In this document: piece by piece, positions 55,264 through 64,000 of the stretch
How positions within the stretch are numbered: position 1 is the stretch's first letter
Layout of the letters: the number at the start of each line of letters is the position of its first letter
Source of the DNA: Vagococcus fluvialis bH819
Lineage (GTDB): Bacteria; Bacillota; Bacilli; Lactobacillales; Vagococcaceae
Assembly: GCF_900163795.1 (NCBI RefSeq)
Contig: NZ_FWFD01000015.1
Coordinates: 62,001 to 126,000 of the forward strand
Length of the DNA: 64,000 bases
Direction of reading: 5' to 3'
Notes under the pieces: generated by a model
What the model saw: the letters and a program-made list of their open reading frames with translations, nothing else
Told to the model about the DNA's origin: nothing
Databases searched by the model: none
Translations under genes and position numbers: made by a program

Positions 55264-55905
55264 ATGACACGTCCTAATTTACAAATAGCTTTAGACCATA
55301 ATGATTTAGCGTTTGCTTTAGCTGATGTCGTTAAAGTCGGAGAAATAGTTGATATTTTAGAAATCGGAACAATTCTTTGTTTACAAGAAGGGCATCAAGC
55401 AATTTCGTGTATTCGTAGTATTTTTCCAAATAAAAAAATTGTAGCTGATACTAAATGTGCTGACGCTGGTGGAACTGTCGCTAAAAATGTAGCAGATGCT
55501 GGTGCAGATTGGATGACGGTTATCTGTTGTGCGACTATTCCAACAATGGAAGCAGCTAAAAAAGAAGTCGAGGAGTTACAAGTAGAATTGTATGGCGATT
55601 GGACATTTGAACAGGCAGAATCGTGGAAGAGTATTGGGATTAAACAAGCTATTTATCATCAAAGTAGGGACGCTTTACTTTCTGGTGAAACTTGGGGAGA
55701 AAAAGATTTGACTAAAGTTAAGAAACTAATTGAGATGGGATTTAATGTTTCTGTAACTGGTGGTTTGGATGTCTCAACGTTACAATTATTTGAAGGTATT
55801 GATGTTTATACATTTATTACAGGAAGAGGCATCACAGCAGCTAAGAATCCTGTTCAAGCAGCTAATGATTTTAAGAATGAGATTATTCGAATTTGGGGTG
55901 AGTAA
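55264..55905 (+). CDS. ulaD: 3-keto-L-gulonate-6-phosphate decarboxylase
   Basis: A 213-residue member of the OMP decarboxylase superfamily. LQIALDHNDL, DILEIGTILCLQEG, the metal-binding Asp in IVADTKCADAGG, and FNVSVTGGLDV are visible. It converts 3-keto-L-gulonate 6-phosphate to L-xylulose 5-phosphate and CO2. GGAGG precedes the ATG, 12 bases after ulaB. Confidence 0.94.
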   Translation: MTRPNLQIALDHNDLAFALADVVKVGEIVDILEIGTILCLQEGHQAISCIRSIFPNKKIVADTKCADAGGTVAKNVADAGADWMTVICCATIPTMEAAKKEVEELQVELYGDWTFEQAESWKSIGIKQAIYHQSRDALLSGETWGEKDLTKVKKLIEMGFNVSVTGGLDVSTLQLFEGIDVYTFITGRGITAAKNPVQAANDFKNEIIRIWGE

Positions 55906-55907
55906 AG

Positions 55908-56765
55908 ATGGCCAAAATTGGCATTTATGAAAAAGCACTCCCAAAAGATGTTACGTGGGAAGAGCGTATTCGATTAACAAGTGAACTAGGTTTTGATTTT
56001 ATTGAAATGTCGATTGATGAAACTGATGCACGATTAGCTCGTTTAGAGATGACAGATCAAGAAATTCAATCTATCAGAGAGAGTTGTCAAAAGTATAAAG
56101 TTCGGATTAATTCAATTTGTTTAAGCGGTCATAGACGCTTTCCTTTTGGATCAGAAGATAAAGAAAATAGAATTCAAGCTGAAATTTTATTAGAAAAAGC
56201 AATAATATTAGCTCATAAATTAAGTATTTCTATCATTCAAGTTGCAGGATATGATGTTTACTATGAACCTAAAAGTATGCTTTCAAGAGAATTATTTATA
56301 GAAGGATTGAGAAAGGGAACAAAAAAAGCTTCTCAATATGGAATTATCTTGTCCATTGAAATTATGGATGATCCTTTTATGAATTCTATTGAAAAATTTT
56401 TAGAAATTAAACAACAAATACCTTCACCCTTTTTGCAAGTTTATCCAGATTTAGGAAATTTATCAGCTTGGCCAGAAAATAATCCTGCAAGAGAATTAGA
56501 ATTAGGGATTTCAGCGATTACATCGATTCATTTAAAAGATACTTATGCTGTTTCTAAGGAGAATAAGGGGCAGTTTAGAGATGTTCCTTTTGGAGATGGA
56601 TGTGTTGATTTTACCGGATTATTAAAAACACTTCATCGTTTAGGATACGATGGTACCTTTTTAATCGAGATGTGGAGTGAAAAAAACGTAGATTTTAAAA
56701 AACGAATTCAAGATGCTACTGACTATCTCTATCCAAAACTAAGAGAGGCGGGATATGATGTCTAG
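55908..56765 (+). CDS. ulaE: L-ribulose-5-phosphate 3-epimerase UlaE
   Basis: A 285-residue TIM-barrel epimerase. IGIYEKALPKDVTWEERI, LGFDFIEMSIDE, CLSGHRRFPFGS, IIQVAGYDVYYE and HLKDTYAV match UlaE/SgbU. It converts L-xylulose 5-phosphate to L-ribulose 5-phosphate. It starts two bases after ulaD and its end overlaps ulaF by 11 bases. Confidence 0.94.
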   Translation: MAKIGIYEKALPKDVTWEERIRLTSELGFDFIEMSIDETDARLARLEMTDQEIQSIRESCQKYKVRINSICLSGHRRFPFGSEDKENRIQAEILLEKAIILAHKLSISIIQVAGYDVYYEPKSMLSRELFIEGLRKGTKKASQYGIILSIEIMDDPFMNSIEKFLEIKQQIPSPFLQVYPDLGNLSAWPENNPARELELGISAITSIHLKDTYAVSKENKGQFRDVPFGDGCVDFTGLLKTLHRLGYDGTFLIEMWSEKNVDFKKRIQDATDYLYPKLREAGYDV

Positions 56766-57468
56766 AGAATTGATTATTGAAGAAATGAAAGAGCGAGTGT
56801 TTCAAGCTAATTTGGAATTACCTCGTTTAGGCTTAGTAAAATTAACTTGGGGAAATGTTAGTGAGATTAATCGTGAATTGGGTGTAATCGTGATTAAACC
56901 AAGTGGTGTCTCTTATGATGCTATGAAAGTAAGCCAAATGGTAGTCACTGATTTAGAGGGAAACTTACTTGAAAAAAAAAGTCTGAAACCTTCCTCTGAT
57001 TTGGCGACACATGTTGTACTATATCGTGAATTTACAGATGTCCAAGCAGTCGTTCATACGCATTCAACTAACGCTGTGATGTGGGCGCAAGCCGGATATG
57101 ATTTAAAAGCTTATGGAACTACTCATGCAGACACTTTTTACGGTTCAGTACCTTGTACACGCACGTTAACTAAAGAAGAAGTATTAGATAATTATGAAGA
57201 AAATACAGGAAAAGTTATTGTTGAAACTTTTAATGAGAGAAACATTAAACCATTAGAAATTCCAGGTGTTTTAGTTAGTGGTCATGGTCCCTTCACTTGG
57301 GGAAATACACCTAGTAAAGCTGTGGAAAATAGTTTGATTTTAGATGAGGTTTGTTTAATGGCAAAAGAAACAGAAAAGATTAATCAACGAGTAGTTGATA
57401 TACCTAAATTTTTGTTGGATAAACATTATTTAAGAAAACATGGCAAATCAGCTTATTATGGACAATAA
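56755..57468 (+). CDS. ulaF: L-ribulose-5-phosphate 4-epimerase UlaF/AraD
   Basis: A 237-residue class II aldolase-type epimerase. GLVKLTWGNVSEI, IVIKPSGVSYD, the zinc ligands in VVHTHSTNA and the later His in VSGHGPFTWG are present. It makes D-xylulose 5-phosphate for the phosphoketolase or pentose phosphate route. Two adjacent ATGs (56755, 56758) follow AGAGAGGCGGG. Last gene of the ula operon. Confidence 0.93.
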   Translation: MMSRELIIEEMKERVFQANLELPRLGLVKLTWGNVSEINRELGVIVIKPSGVSYDAMKVSQMVVTDLEGNLLEKKSLKPSSDLATHVVLYREFTDVQAVVHTHSTNAVMWAQAGYDLKAYGTTHADTFYGSVPCTRTLTKEEVLDNYEENTGKVIVETFNERNIKPLEIPGVLVSGHGPFTWGNTPSKAVENSLILDEVCLMAKETEKINQRVVDIPKFLLDKHYLRKHGKSAYYGQ

Positions 57469-57476
57469 AATAAAGT

Positions 57477-57516
57477 AAAGGGAGTGTGACTTATTCGTCG
57501 GACTCCCTTTATTTTA
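57477..57516. terminator. Two-sided terminator between ulaF and the tetR gene
   Basis: AAAGGGAGT (57477-57485) and ACTCCCTTT (57502-57510) with T-rich sequence on the plus-strand 3' side and A-rich sequence on the other. Confidence 0.85.
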
Positions 57517-58119
57517 TTCTGTAACATCAATCCCTAAAACAGTTAAATGGCCGTTTCCTACGAGTTTAATGACTAAACGAGCCATATGAGCTGCCTCGAA
57601 ATCAGAATCTGTAGTAACCCACCAATGAACTGTTCCGATAAAAATAGAAGTCATGTACTCAATAATAAAACTAACAGGTACTTCAATGTCATTTTCAGTA
57701 ATTCTTAATTTAGAGAATGTTTCTTCATACATGGTGGAGAGCATCTCAGAAATTTTTTTTCGGAATAATTCACTAGAAGAGCCTTCTGTTAGCATGACAA
57801 AGAAATTTTGTTTCTCTTTAATAAGAGTGAAAATTTGGGTTAAAGCTTTTTCAATTGTTTTTAAATGGATAATTTTTGAATGATTCAGTTGATTGGCGTC
57901 TAGGACAATACTTAAATTTGAAATAGCATACTCCATTACAAAATCGTAAAGATCTTGTTTATCTTTAAAATGAGCATAAAATGTGGCACGATTAATCATT
58001 GCGTGATCAGCAATATCTTGAATTGTAATTGCCTCATATCCTTTTTGATTCACCAAAGATAAAAAAGCTTCAATAATCATTTTTTTTGTTCGAATAACCC
58101 GTAAGTCTGTTTTTTTCAT
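57514..58119 (-). CDS. TetR family transcriptional regulator
   Basis: A 201-residue regulator. The N-terminal helix-turn-helix reads KKMIIEAFLSLVNQKGYEAITIQDIADHAMINRATFYAHFKDKQDLYDF (about residues 12-60). The rest is a helical ligand domain of the DhaS/YcnC type with no recognisable ligand motif. AGGAGG lies upstream on the minus strand. It diverges from the giant activase-like gene across an intergenic region with an inverted-repeat operator. Confidence 0.9.
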   Translation of the reverse strand: MKKTDLRVIRTKKMIIEAFLSLVNQKGYEAITIQDIADHAMINRATFYAHFKDKQDLYDFVMEYAISNLSIVLDANQLNHSKIIHLKTIEKALTQIFTLIKEKQNFFVMLTEGSSSELFRKKISEMLSTMYEETFSKLRITENDIEVPVSFIIEYMTSIFIGTVHWWVTTDSDFEAAHMARLVIKLVGNGHLTVLGIDVTE

Positions 58120-58133
58120 AAAAACCTCCTTCT

Positions 58134-58163
58134 AAAAACAACAAAAGAACTGATATTGTTGTT
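58134..58163. promoter_or_regulatory. Inverted repeat in the tetR leader
   Basis: AAACAAC and GTTGTTT arms about 15 bases apart, just upstream of the tetR ribosome site. It is a possible second operator or leader hairpin; weak support. Confidence 0.35.
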
Positions 58164-58201
58164 TAAATCACAAATTAAGCATAATTGATGATTGAAAATA
58201 A

Positions 58202-58267
58202 TTCAACTAGTAATAGAATAGACTATTATAGTATAACAAACACTTTGTAAGATAATCAACAAAGTGT
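58202..58267 (+). promoter_or_regulatory. Promoter and operator of the activase-like gene
   Basis: A possible promoter is TTCAAC (58202-58207), a 16-base spacer and TATTAT (58224-58229). It is followed by ACACTTTGT (58240-58248) and ACAAAGTGT (58259-58267), perfect 9-base inverted arms ten bases apart, typical of a TetR-family operator placed to block transcription. Confidence 0.7.
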
Positions 58268-58291
58268 CGGTTAAAAAAGGGTGATTATTTA

Positions 58292-61200
58292 ATGAAACTT
58301 AGAATCGGAATAGATATTGGATCAACTACAGTAAAATGTGTGGTTTTGGATCAAAAACAAAATATTTTATTTTCAACGTATCAACGCCATTTTTCGGATG
58401 TTAAACAAGCAACGTTAGATGTATTATGTGCGATGGAAAAAGAGCTAGAATTGACAGAAATGATTCAAGTGATGTTGACAGGGTCAGGTGGAATGGGAAT
58501 TTCTGAAATGTTAGAACTTCCTTTTGTTCAAGAAGTAATAGCAGGAACTAAAGCTGTAGAAGAATTGATTCCCAGGACAGATGTTGCAATAGAACTGGGA
58601 GGAGAAGACGCTAAGATTACTTTTTTTGAAGGTTCTCTCGAACAACGGATGAATGGTAGCTGTGCAGGTGGAACAGGGGCTTTTATTGATCAAATGGCAA
58701 GTTTGCTAAAAACTGATGCGAATGGGTTAAATGAACTGGCTAAAAACTATCAAACAATTTATCCTATAGCTTCTAGATGTGGTGTCTTTGCTAAAACAGA
58801 TATTCAACCATTAATTAATGAAGGAGCTAGAAAAGAAGACATTGCTGCTAGTGTTTATCAAGCAGTAGTTAATCAAACAATTGCAGGTCTTGCTTCTGGT
58901 AGGAAAATTAAAGGTAATGTGGCTTTTTTGGGTGGACCACTTTATTTTATGAGTGAGTTGAGACAACGATTTATCGAAACACTTGATTTAAGTGAAGAAC
59001 AGATAATCTTTCCTGAAAATCCACAGTTATTCGTAGCCATGGGGGCAGCGCTCTCTTTAAAAAACGAAAAAGAAATTTTTATTTCTGATTTGATTAAGGA
59101 GTTAAAATCTTCAAATAAAAATGCACTAGGTATGGAAGACACTTTGCCTACATTGTTTAAGGATAATGAAGAATTAGCTGCATTTAGAAAAAGACATCAA
59201 GAAGCCACAATTGTCGAACATGATTTGAAAAAGTATAATGGTCCTATTTTTATTGGAATTGATGCAGGTTCAACCACCACAAAAGTGGTTGTTATTGGAG
59301 ATGAGTCTCAATTATTGTATCAATTTTACGGAAATAATGAGGGACAGCCATTAGAAACAACTGTAAAAATTTTAAAAGAAATTTATGGAATTCTACCTGA
59401 GGATTGTTATGTAGCTAAAACAGCGGTGACAGGGTATGGAGAACATTTGATTAAACATGCGTTGAAGGTTGACATAGGCGAAGTTGAAACGATGGCGCAT
59501 TATAAGGCTGCTAATTATTTTTCACCTGGTGTGGAGTTCATTTTAGATATTGGTGGTCAAGATATGAAGGCGATGACAGTTAAAGAAGGTGCTTTGTCTT
59601 CTATCCAATTGAATGAAGCTTGTTCCTCTGGCTGTGGTTCATTCTTAGAGACGTTTGCGAAAAGTTTGAATTATTCGATTGAAGAGTTTGCTAAAGCGGC
59701 TATTGAATCCAAGACCCCTGTTGATTTAGGTTCGAGATGTACAGTCTTTATGAATTCTAAAGTCCGACAAGTTCAAAAAGAAGGGGCAACTCCTGGGGAT
59801 ATATCAGCGGGATTAGCTTATTCAGTGATTAAAAATGCTTTATACAAAGTAATTAAAATGAAAAATTCAGAAGAACTAGGTGAAAAAATAGTTTGTCAAG
59901 GTGGGACGTTTTATAATGAAGCAGTCCTTAGAGCGTTTGAATTAATTAGTGGTAAAGAAGTGATTAGACCAACTATTGCCGGATTGATGGGAGCTTATGG
60001 AGCAGCTTTAATTGCTTTAGATGAATACGCCTTAGATCAAGGGAATAGTACGTTACTAACAGTAGAAGAGATGACAAATCTATCCTCAAAAAAAGAATTT
60101 TCTAATTGTGGCTTGTGCGAAAATAATTGTTTATTAACGGTTACGTTGTTTTCAGATGGTCGTAAGTTTATTACGGGGAATCGATGTGAACGTGGTGCAG
60201 AACAAAAAATTGAAAAAGCGGACCGTCGAGAGAATTTAGTGGATTACAAACATCGTAAGTTATTTCGTTATCGTTCGTTGAAAGAAAAAGATGCAGTTAA
60301 CGGTAAAATAGGTATCCCAAGAGTTTTAAATATGTATGAAAATTATCCATTATGGCATACAATTTTTACGGATCTTGGTTTTCAAGTGGTTCTTTCACCT
60401 AATTCAGACAAGGAACTCTATGAGAAAGGAATCGAAACCATCCCGAGTGATACAATCTGTTATCCTGCTAAGCTAGTTCATGGTCATATTGAATCTTTGG
60501 TTATTGATAAAGTACCGCTTATATTTTATCCTGGGGTTATTTTTGAACGAGTAGAAGATGCTCAAGCAGACAATCATTTTAATTGTCCAATTGTTCAAAG
60601 TTATTCGGATGTTATAAAAAATAATATGGATGTCATTCGAGATGGGTTAGTGGATTATCGTAATCCTTATCTTAATTTAGCAGATGAATCATCAGTTATT
60701 CGCCAACTATTATCGGCTTTTTCTGATTTTAATTTTACTGAGGAACAAATGTCCCAAGCTGTTCAACATGGTTTTGATGAACTATCTAATTTTAAAAAAG
60801 ATATTCAAAAACGTGGTGAAAAAGTTCTTGAAAAAATGCAAAAAAATAATCAAAAAGGAATTGTGTTGTCAGGAAGACCTTATCATATTGATCCAGAAGT
60901 AAATCATGGTATTGCCAATATCATCACCCAAGAAGGATTTCATGTTCTGACAGAAGACAGTATTTCTCATTTAGGAGATGTAGAAAACTTACGAGTGGTC
61001 AATCAATGGGTCTATCATTCACGACTTTATGCAGCAGCTAAAGTTGTCGCTAAAATGCCTAATTTAGAGTTAGTTCAATTGAATTCATTTGGTTGTGGTT
61101 TAGATGCGGTGACAACAGATCAAGTAGAAGAGATTATGGCACAATATGGACGGATTTATACGGTCTTAAAAATAGATGAAGGCTCTAATTTAGGGGCTGT

Positions 61201-62539
61201 TAGAATAAGACTTCGTTCGCTAAAAGCAGCAATTAAAGAACGAGAAAAGACAAACGTCCTACCAAGTAAAAGATTTGAAGAAGCAGAAAAGGTCATTTTC
61301 ACAAAAGAGATGCGTAAAACGCATACCTTATTATTACCTATGCTAAGTCCAATTCATCAGGAAGGACTAGTAGATACTGCATTAAAGGCTAGTGGTTATC
61401 ATGTGGTTTGTTTACCAAGTGAAGATAAAAAAGCGATTGACGTTGGATTAAAATATGTTAATAATGATGCTTGTTATCCAGCAATTATATCAATAGGGCA
61501 GCTGATTGAAGCGTTACAGTCGGGAGATTATGATATCAATAATACGAGTGTTATGTTGACTCAAACAGGAGGAGGATGTCGGGCAACTAATTATATTCCT
61601 TTATTGCGAAAAGCCTTATCAGATGCTGGTTTTTCTCATGTTCCAGTCGTTTCAATTTCGATGGGAAATCAGGGAGTGGAATCTAATCCAGGATTTAAAA
61701 TGAGTTTGCCATTAATGAAGAAAGTGGCGATTGCTTTTCTTTATGGTGATTTATTTGAAAAAGTGGTTTATCGCACACGCCCGTATGAGCTGAAAGAAGG
61801 TTCAGTCAATCAATTACATGATAAGTGGATTGAAAAAGTAAAACATAGTGTTGAAACAGGTTCATTTAGACTCTTTAAAAAATACATGAAACAAATTATT
61901 CAAGACTTTGATACTATTCCTTTACATGAGGTTAAGAAACCTAAAGTTGGTGTTGTGGGTGAAATTTTAGTGAAATATTCACCGACAGCTAATAATGATA
62001 TTGTTAGTATTTTAGAAAAAGAAGGCGCAGAAGCAGTTGTTCCAGGTATTGTAGGTTTTATGAATTATTCATTATACAATGGTATTTGGAAGTATGAAAA
62101 TTTAGGTTTTAGTAAAAAATCCAAATGGTTATCTGAATTTGCCATTAAAGTTATTGAATATTGTGAAGCCCCAATGAATCAAGCACTTAAAGATTCTGAT
62201 AGATTTACTGGAATTACTTCGATTGAAAAATTAGCTGAAGATGCTGGGAAGATACTGTCTATTGGAAATCATACTGGAGAGGGTTGGTTTTTAACAGGTG
62301 AAATGATTGATTTACTTAATAATGATGTCCCTAATATTGTTTGTTTACAACCCTTTGGCTGTTTACCTAATCATGTGGTTGGAAAAGGTGTCATGAAAGA
62401 ATTAAGGCATCAATATCCAAAAGCTAATATTTCTGCCATTGATTACGATCCAGGGGTTTCAGTGGTCAATCAGTTAAATCGAATCAGGTTACTTTTAGCT
62501 ACAGCTGAAAAAAACTTAGAAGAAACTGTACAAATTTAA
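58292..62539 (+). CDS. Acyl-CoA dehydratase activase/dehydratase-like fusion protein
   Basis: A 1415-residue protein. Two ASKHA ATPase domains of the activase (HgdC/BadF) type begin at about residues 3 and 319 (IGIDIGSTTVKCVVLD; IGIDAGSTTTKVVVIGDE), each with a likely cluster-ligating Cys (NGSCAGGTGAF; NEACSSGCGSF). A Cys-rich CGLCENNC module lies near 605. DUF2229-like and HgdB-like segments then follow (SDTICYPAKL near 719, GRPYHIDPEVNHG near 862, NNDACYPA near 1060, QPFGCLPNHV near 1355). Known activases use ATP to drive a low-potential electron into a partner dehydratase; this fused form lacks a defined substrate. GTGATTATTT precedes the ATG. It is controlled by the divergent TetR protein. 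Confidence 0.85.
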   Translation: MKLRIGIDIGSTTVKCVVLDQKQNILFSTYQRHFSDVKQATLDVLCAMEKELELTEMIQVMLTGSGGMGISEMLELPFVQEVIAGTKAVEELIPRTDVAIELGGEDAKITFFEGSLEQRMNGSCAGGTGAFIDQMASLLKTDANGLNELAKNYQTIYPIASRCGVFAKTDIQPLINEGARKEDIAASVYQAVVNQTIAGLASGRKIKGNVAFLGGPLYFMSELRQRFIETLDLSEEQIIFPENPQLFVAMGAALSLKNEKEIFISDLIKELKSSNKNALGMEDTLPTLFKDNEELAAFRKRHQEATIVEHDLKKYNGPIFIGIDAGSTTTKVVVIGDESQLLYQFYGNNEGQPLETTVKILKEIYGILPEDCYVAKTAVTGYGEHLIKHALKVDIGEVETMAHYKAANYFSPGVEFILDIGGQDMKAMTVKEGALSSIQLNEACSSGCGSFLETFAKSLNYSIEEFAKAAIESKTPVDLGSRCTVFMNSKVRQVQKEGATPGDISAGLAYSVIKNALYKVIKMKNSEELGEKIVCQGGTFYNEAVLRAFELISGKEVIRPTIAGLMGAYGAALIALDEYALDQGNSTLLTVEEMTNLSSKKEFSNCGLCENNCLLTVTLFSDGRKFITGNRCERGAEQKIEKADRRENLVDYKHRKLFRYRSLKEKDAVNGKIGIPRVLNMYENYPLWHTIFTDLGFQVVLSPNSDKELYEKGIETIPSDTICYPAKLVHGHIESLVIDKVPLIFYPGVIFERVEDAQADNHFNCPIVQSYSDVIKNNMDVIRDGLVDYRNPYLNLADESSVIRQLLSAFSDFNFTEEQMSQAVQHGFDELSNFKKDIQKRGEKVLEKMQKNNQKGIVLSGRPYHIDPEVNHGIANIITQEGFHVLTEDSISHLGDVENLRVVNQWVYHSRLYAAAKVVAKMPNLELVQLNSFGCGLDAVTTDQVEEIMAQYGRIYTVLKIDEGSNLGAVRIRLRSLKAAIKEREKTNVLPSKRFEEAEKVIFTKEMRKTHTLLLPMLSPIHQEGLVDTALKASGYHVVCLPSEDKKAIDVGLKYVNNDACYPAIISIGQLIEALQSGDYDINNTSVMLTQTGGGCRATNYIPLLRKALSDAGFSHVPVVSISMGNQGVESNPGFKMSLPLMKKVAIAFLYGDLFEKVVYRTRPYELKEGSVNQLHDKWIEKVKHSVETGSFRLFKKYMKQIIQDFDTIPLHEVKKPKVGVVGEILVKYSPTANNDIVSILEKEGAEAVVPGIVGFMNYSLYNGIWKYENLGFSKKSKWLSEFAIKVIEYCEAPMNQALKDSDRFTGITSIEKLAEDAGKILSIGNHTGEGWFLTGEMIDLLNNDVPNIVCLQPFGCLPNHVVGKGVMKELRHQYPKANISAIDYDPGVSVVNQLNRIRLLLATAEKNLEETVQI

Positions 62540-62565
62540 AAATGTAACCTATCTGACACATAAAC

Positions 62566-62597
62566 TAGTTGTATCCTTTGTCTATACCAGTTATAAT
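62566..62597 (+). promoter_or_regulatory. Promoter of the gntR gene with possible operator
   Basis: TTGTAT (62569-62574), a 17-base spacer and TATAAT (62592-62597). Within the spacer GTAT...ATAC half-sites (62571-62587) and the AACTAGTT palindrome at the -35 box could bind the regulator encoded downstream. Confidence 0.6.
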
Positions 62598-62623
62598 ATG
62601 TTAAAGAAATTAGAAGGATGTGC

Positions 62624-63337
62624 ATGATGATGGCGTCAAAAATGCCTGTGTATTTAAAAATTCATGATCAAATAAAAAAAGAGATTGAAGAGGGTAAATG
62701 GCATGTAGGAGATCGTTTGCCATCTGAAAGAGAGCTATCTGAAACGTTCAATGTCAGTCGAATGACATTACGTCAAGCTGTTCAAACATTAGCTGATGAA
62801 GGGATTTTAGAGCGTAAAATCGGCTCTGGTACTTATGTTGCTAGAAAAAAAGTTCAAGAGACGATGATTGGAACAACTAGTTTTTCTGATATTGTGGAAG
62901 AGCAGGGTAGAGAACCGTCAAGTAAAACTATTTCTTATTTTGTGACTAAACCTAGTTCAAGTGAGATGGAAAAATTAAATTTAACTGAAAAAGATGATAT
63001 TTTAAAAATGGAACGTATTCGCTATGCGGATGATGTACCAATTTGTTTTGAAGTTGCCAGTATTCCTTATGAGATAGTTAAGAATTTTCATAAAGAAGAA
63101 ATTACATTATCTTTATATAAAGCTATTGCAAATGAAGGAACTAGAATCATTGGTAAATCTTCTCAAAAAATATCAGCAGTGATTGCTTCTGAAAAAATTG
63201 CTCATTTTATGGATATAAAAAGAGGAGAAGCAATTCTAAAAGTGAGTCAGATTTCTTACTTTGATGAAGGAACCCCCTTTGAATATGTTCGTAGTCAATA
63301 TGTAGGAGAACGATTTGAATTCTTTTTAGAAAAATAA
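62624..63337 (+). CDS. GntR family regulator with UTRA domain
   Basis: A 237-residue regulator. The winged helix reads IHDQIKKEIEEGKWHVGDRLPSERELSETFNVSRMTLRQAVQTLADEGILERKIGSGTYV (about residues 8-70), followed by a UTRA effector domain with R..DD.PI..E and YVRSQYVGERFEF at the end, as in the NagR/YvoA group that senses amino-sugar phosphates. Three ATGs in a row (62624, 62627, 62630) follow GAAGGA. No sugar operon adjoins it, so its targets lie elsewhere. A strong terminator follows. Confidence 0.88.
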   Translation: MMMASKMPVYLKIHDQIKKEIEEGKWHVGDRLPSERELSETFNVSRMTLRQAVQTLADEGILERKIGSGTYVARKKVQETMIGTTSFSDIVEEQGREPSSKTISYFVTKPSSSEMEKLNLTEKDDILKMERIRYADDVPICFEVASIPYEIVKNFHKEEITLSLYKAIANEGTRIIGKSSQKISAVIASEKIAHFMDIKRGEAILKVSQISYFDEGTPFEYVRSQYVGERFEFFLEK

Positions 63338-63350
63338 GTTTAGTATTAAT

Positions 63351-63408
63351 AAATAGACCAAAAATCTTCAAAATGGTTGTTTCATTTTGAGGATTTTTGG
63401 TCTATTTG
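63351..63408. terminator. Two-sided terminator between the gntR and yigZ genes
   Basis: AAATAGACCAAAAATC and GATTTTTGGTCTATTT arms, with inner TCAAAATG/CATTTTGA arms, form a stem of over 20 bp at the junction of two converging genes. Confidence 0.88.
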
Positions 63409-63421
63409 GTAGCAATTATTT

Positions 63422-64000
63422 TTAATCAAGTGAAACTTCAACGTAATCAGTCTCTCCGAGAGTAATAATACATTGATTACTTAAAAGATTAATTAGTTTT
63501 TCTTGGCAGTTAGTGACTTCTTTTTCATCTGACATTATTAAAAGAGTAACTTTATCCGTAAATAAAGTGTCTTTTAACGTATAGTTAGGATTATTTTCTA
63601 AAAAATGTTCTACTTTACCATGAAGAGAATAATCAACCGTCACTGACAGTTCTTGTTGAAGCTTCCCTTCTACAAGCCCAATTTCATTAAGGGCTTCAGA
63701 AACTGAGTTACTGTAGGCTCTAATAAGACCACCAGCACCAAGTTCAGTTCCACCGAAATAACGTGTGACAACGGCTAAAACATTATGTAGTTCTTTAACT
63801 TTTAAAACTTCTAACATAGGAATGCCAGCCGTCCCACTCGGCTCTCCATCATCGCTTGATCGTTGGATGCTTTGGTTGTCACCTAAAACATAGGCGACAC
63901 AATTGTGGCTAGCTTTCCAGTGTTCTTTCTTTATTTGCCCGATAATTTCTTTGGCTTCATCTTCAGAAGAAATTCTTTTTAACTGACAAATAAAGCGTGA
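63422..64000 (-). CDS. yigZ: YigZ/IMPACT family protein (start outside window)
   Basis: The frame stays open to the right edge of the window, giving at least 193 codons, the 3' part of the gene. Residues just inside the edge read SRFICQLKRISSEDEAKEII, followed by the family hallmark SSDDGEPSGTAGIPMLEVL and VTRYFGGTELGAGGLIRAYS. YigZ proteins are about 210 residues, so only about 15-20 residues are missing. The N-terminal IMPACT domain is linked to translation control; the C-terminal domain may bind nucleic acid. The ATG at 63817 is internal and not the start. Confidence 0.9.
   Translation of the reverse strand, partial: SRFICQLKRISSEDEAKEIIGQIKKEHWKASHNCVAYVLGDNQSIQRSSDDGEPSGTAGIPMLEVLKVKELHNVLAVVTRYFGGTELGAGGLIRAYSNSVSEALNEIGLVEGKLQQELSVTVDYSLHGKVEHFLENNPNYTLKDTLFTDKVTLLIMSDEKEVTNCQEKLINLLSNQCIITLGETDYVEVSLD

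Overview
The window looks like the chromosome of a low-GC Gram-positive bacterium of the order Lactobacillales, most likely an Enterococcus- or Vagococcus-like organism. Support comes from strong AGGAGG-type ribosome sites, ATG/GTG/TTG starts, CodY-, CcpA-cre- and GlpP-type control signals, and the core order secG-est-rnr-smpB, atpBEFHAGDC, ywzB-type gene, murA, epuA-like gene, yidD. The genus is inferred from gene families and no search was run.

Bases 1-5630 are very A+T-rich accessory DNA: the end of a protein resembling the FRG family, a 414-residue protein with a HEPN-type Rx4H motif, a small ORF, and a 963-codon ORF for a large DNA adenine methyltransferase. This stretch ends exactly at a promoterless copy of the last 40 codons of enolase (5633-5755) followed by a normal terminator. 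That is what a genomic island integrated into the 3' end of eno would leave at its distal border.

Bases 5.9-31.6 kb are a mosaic of metabolic and envelope genes. There is a Fic protein with an HTH domain, and a methionine aminopeptidase flanked by a duplicated scrap of the fic 3' end. A MarR/nitroreductase/DUF1304 cluster follows, then YxeA, SdpI-like and lipoprotein genes. Next comes glpP with a five-gene operon (glpA-like, glpB-like, DUF1667, flavodoxin, pyruvate:flavodoxin oxidoreductase) behind a GlpP-type terminator and a cre site. A cobalamin riboswitch then controls a rubredoxin-methyltransferase fusion plus a BtuFCD-type ABC transporter. The stretch ends with a TDT-family transporter, a beta-lactamase-like serine hydrolase, a decayed EamA transporter, the two-subunit dihydropyrimidine dehydrogenase preTA, and a 4-oxalocrotonate tautomerase.

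Bases 31.7-44.6 kb are housekeeping: protein export (secG), esterase, RNase R and SmpB (ribosome rescue), the complete F1Fo ATP synthase operon, MurA, an EpuA-like peptide and YidD. Bases 44.7-50.0 kb hold a branched-chain amino-acid ABC transporter (livJHMGF) with a near-perfect CodY box and an operon-terminal CBS-ACT protein. tRNA-Tyr, tRNA-His and tRNA-Gln follow.

Bases 50.9-57.5 kb carry an L-ascorbate utilisation operon (ulaG, PTS IIA, IIC and IIB, ulaD, ulaE, ulaF) with a divergent DeoR-type regulator. The rest holds a TetR regulator divergent from a 1415-residue activase/2-hydroxyacyl-CoA dehydratase-like fusion, with a clear operator between them, then a GntR/UTRA regulator and the start-truncated YigZ gene.

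The most unusual items are the eno-bordered island, the rubredoxin-methyltransferase fusion in the B12 operon, the joining of glycerol-3-phosphate oxidation to flavodoxin and pyruvate oxidation under one antiterminator, and the TetR-controlled giant activase fusion. No CRISPR array, rRNA, integrase or transposase was seen.
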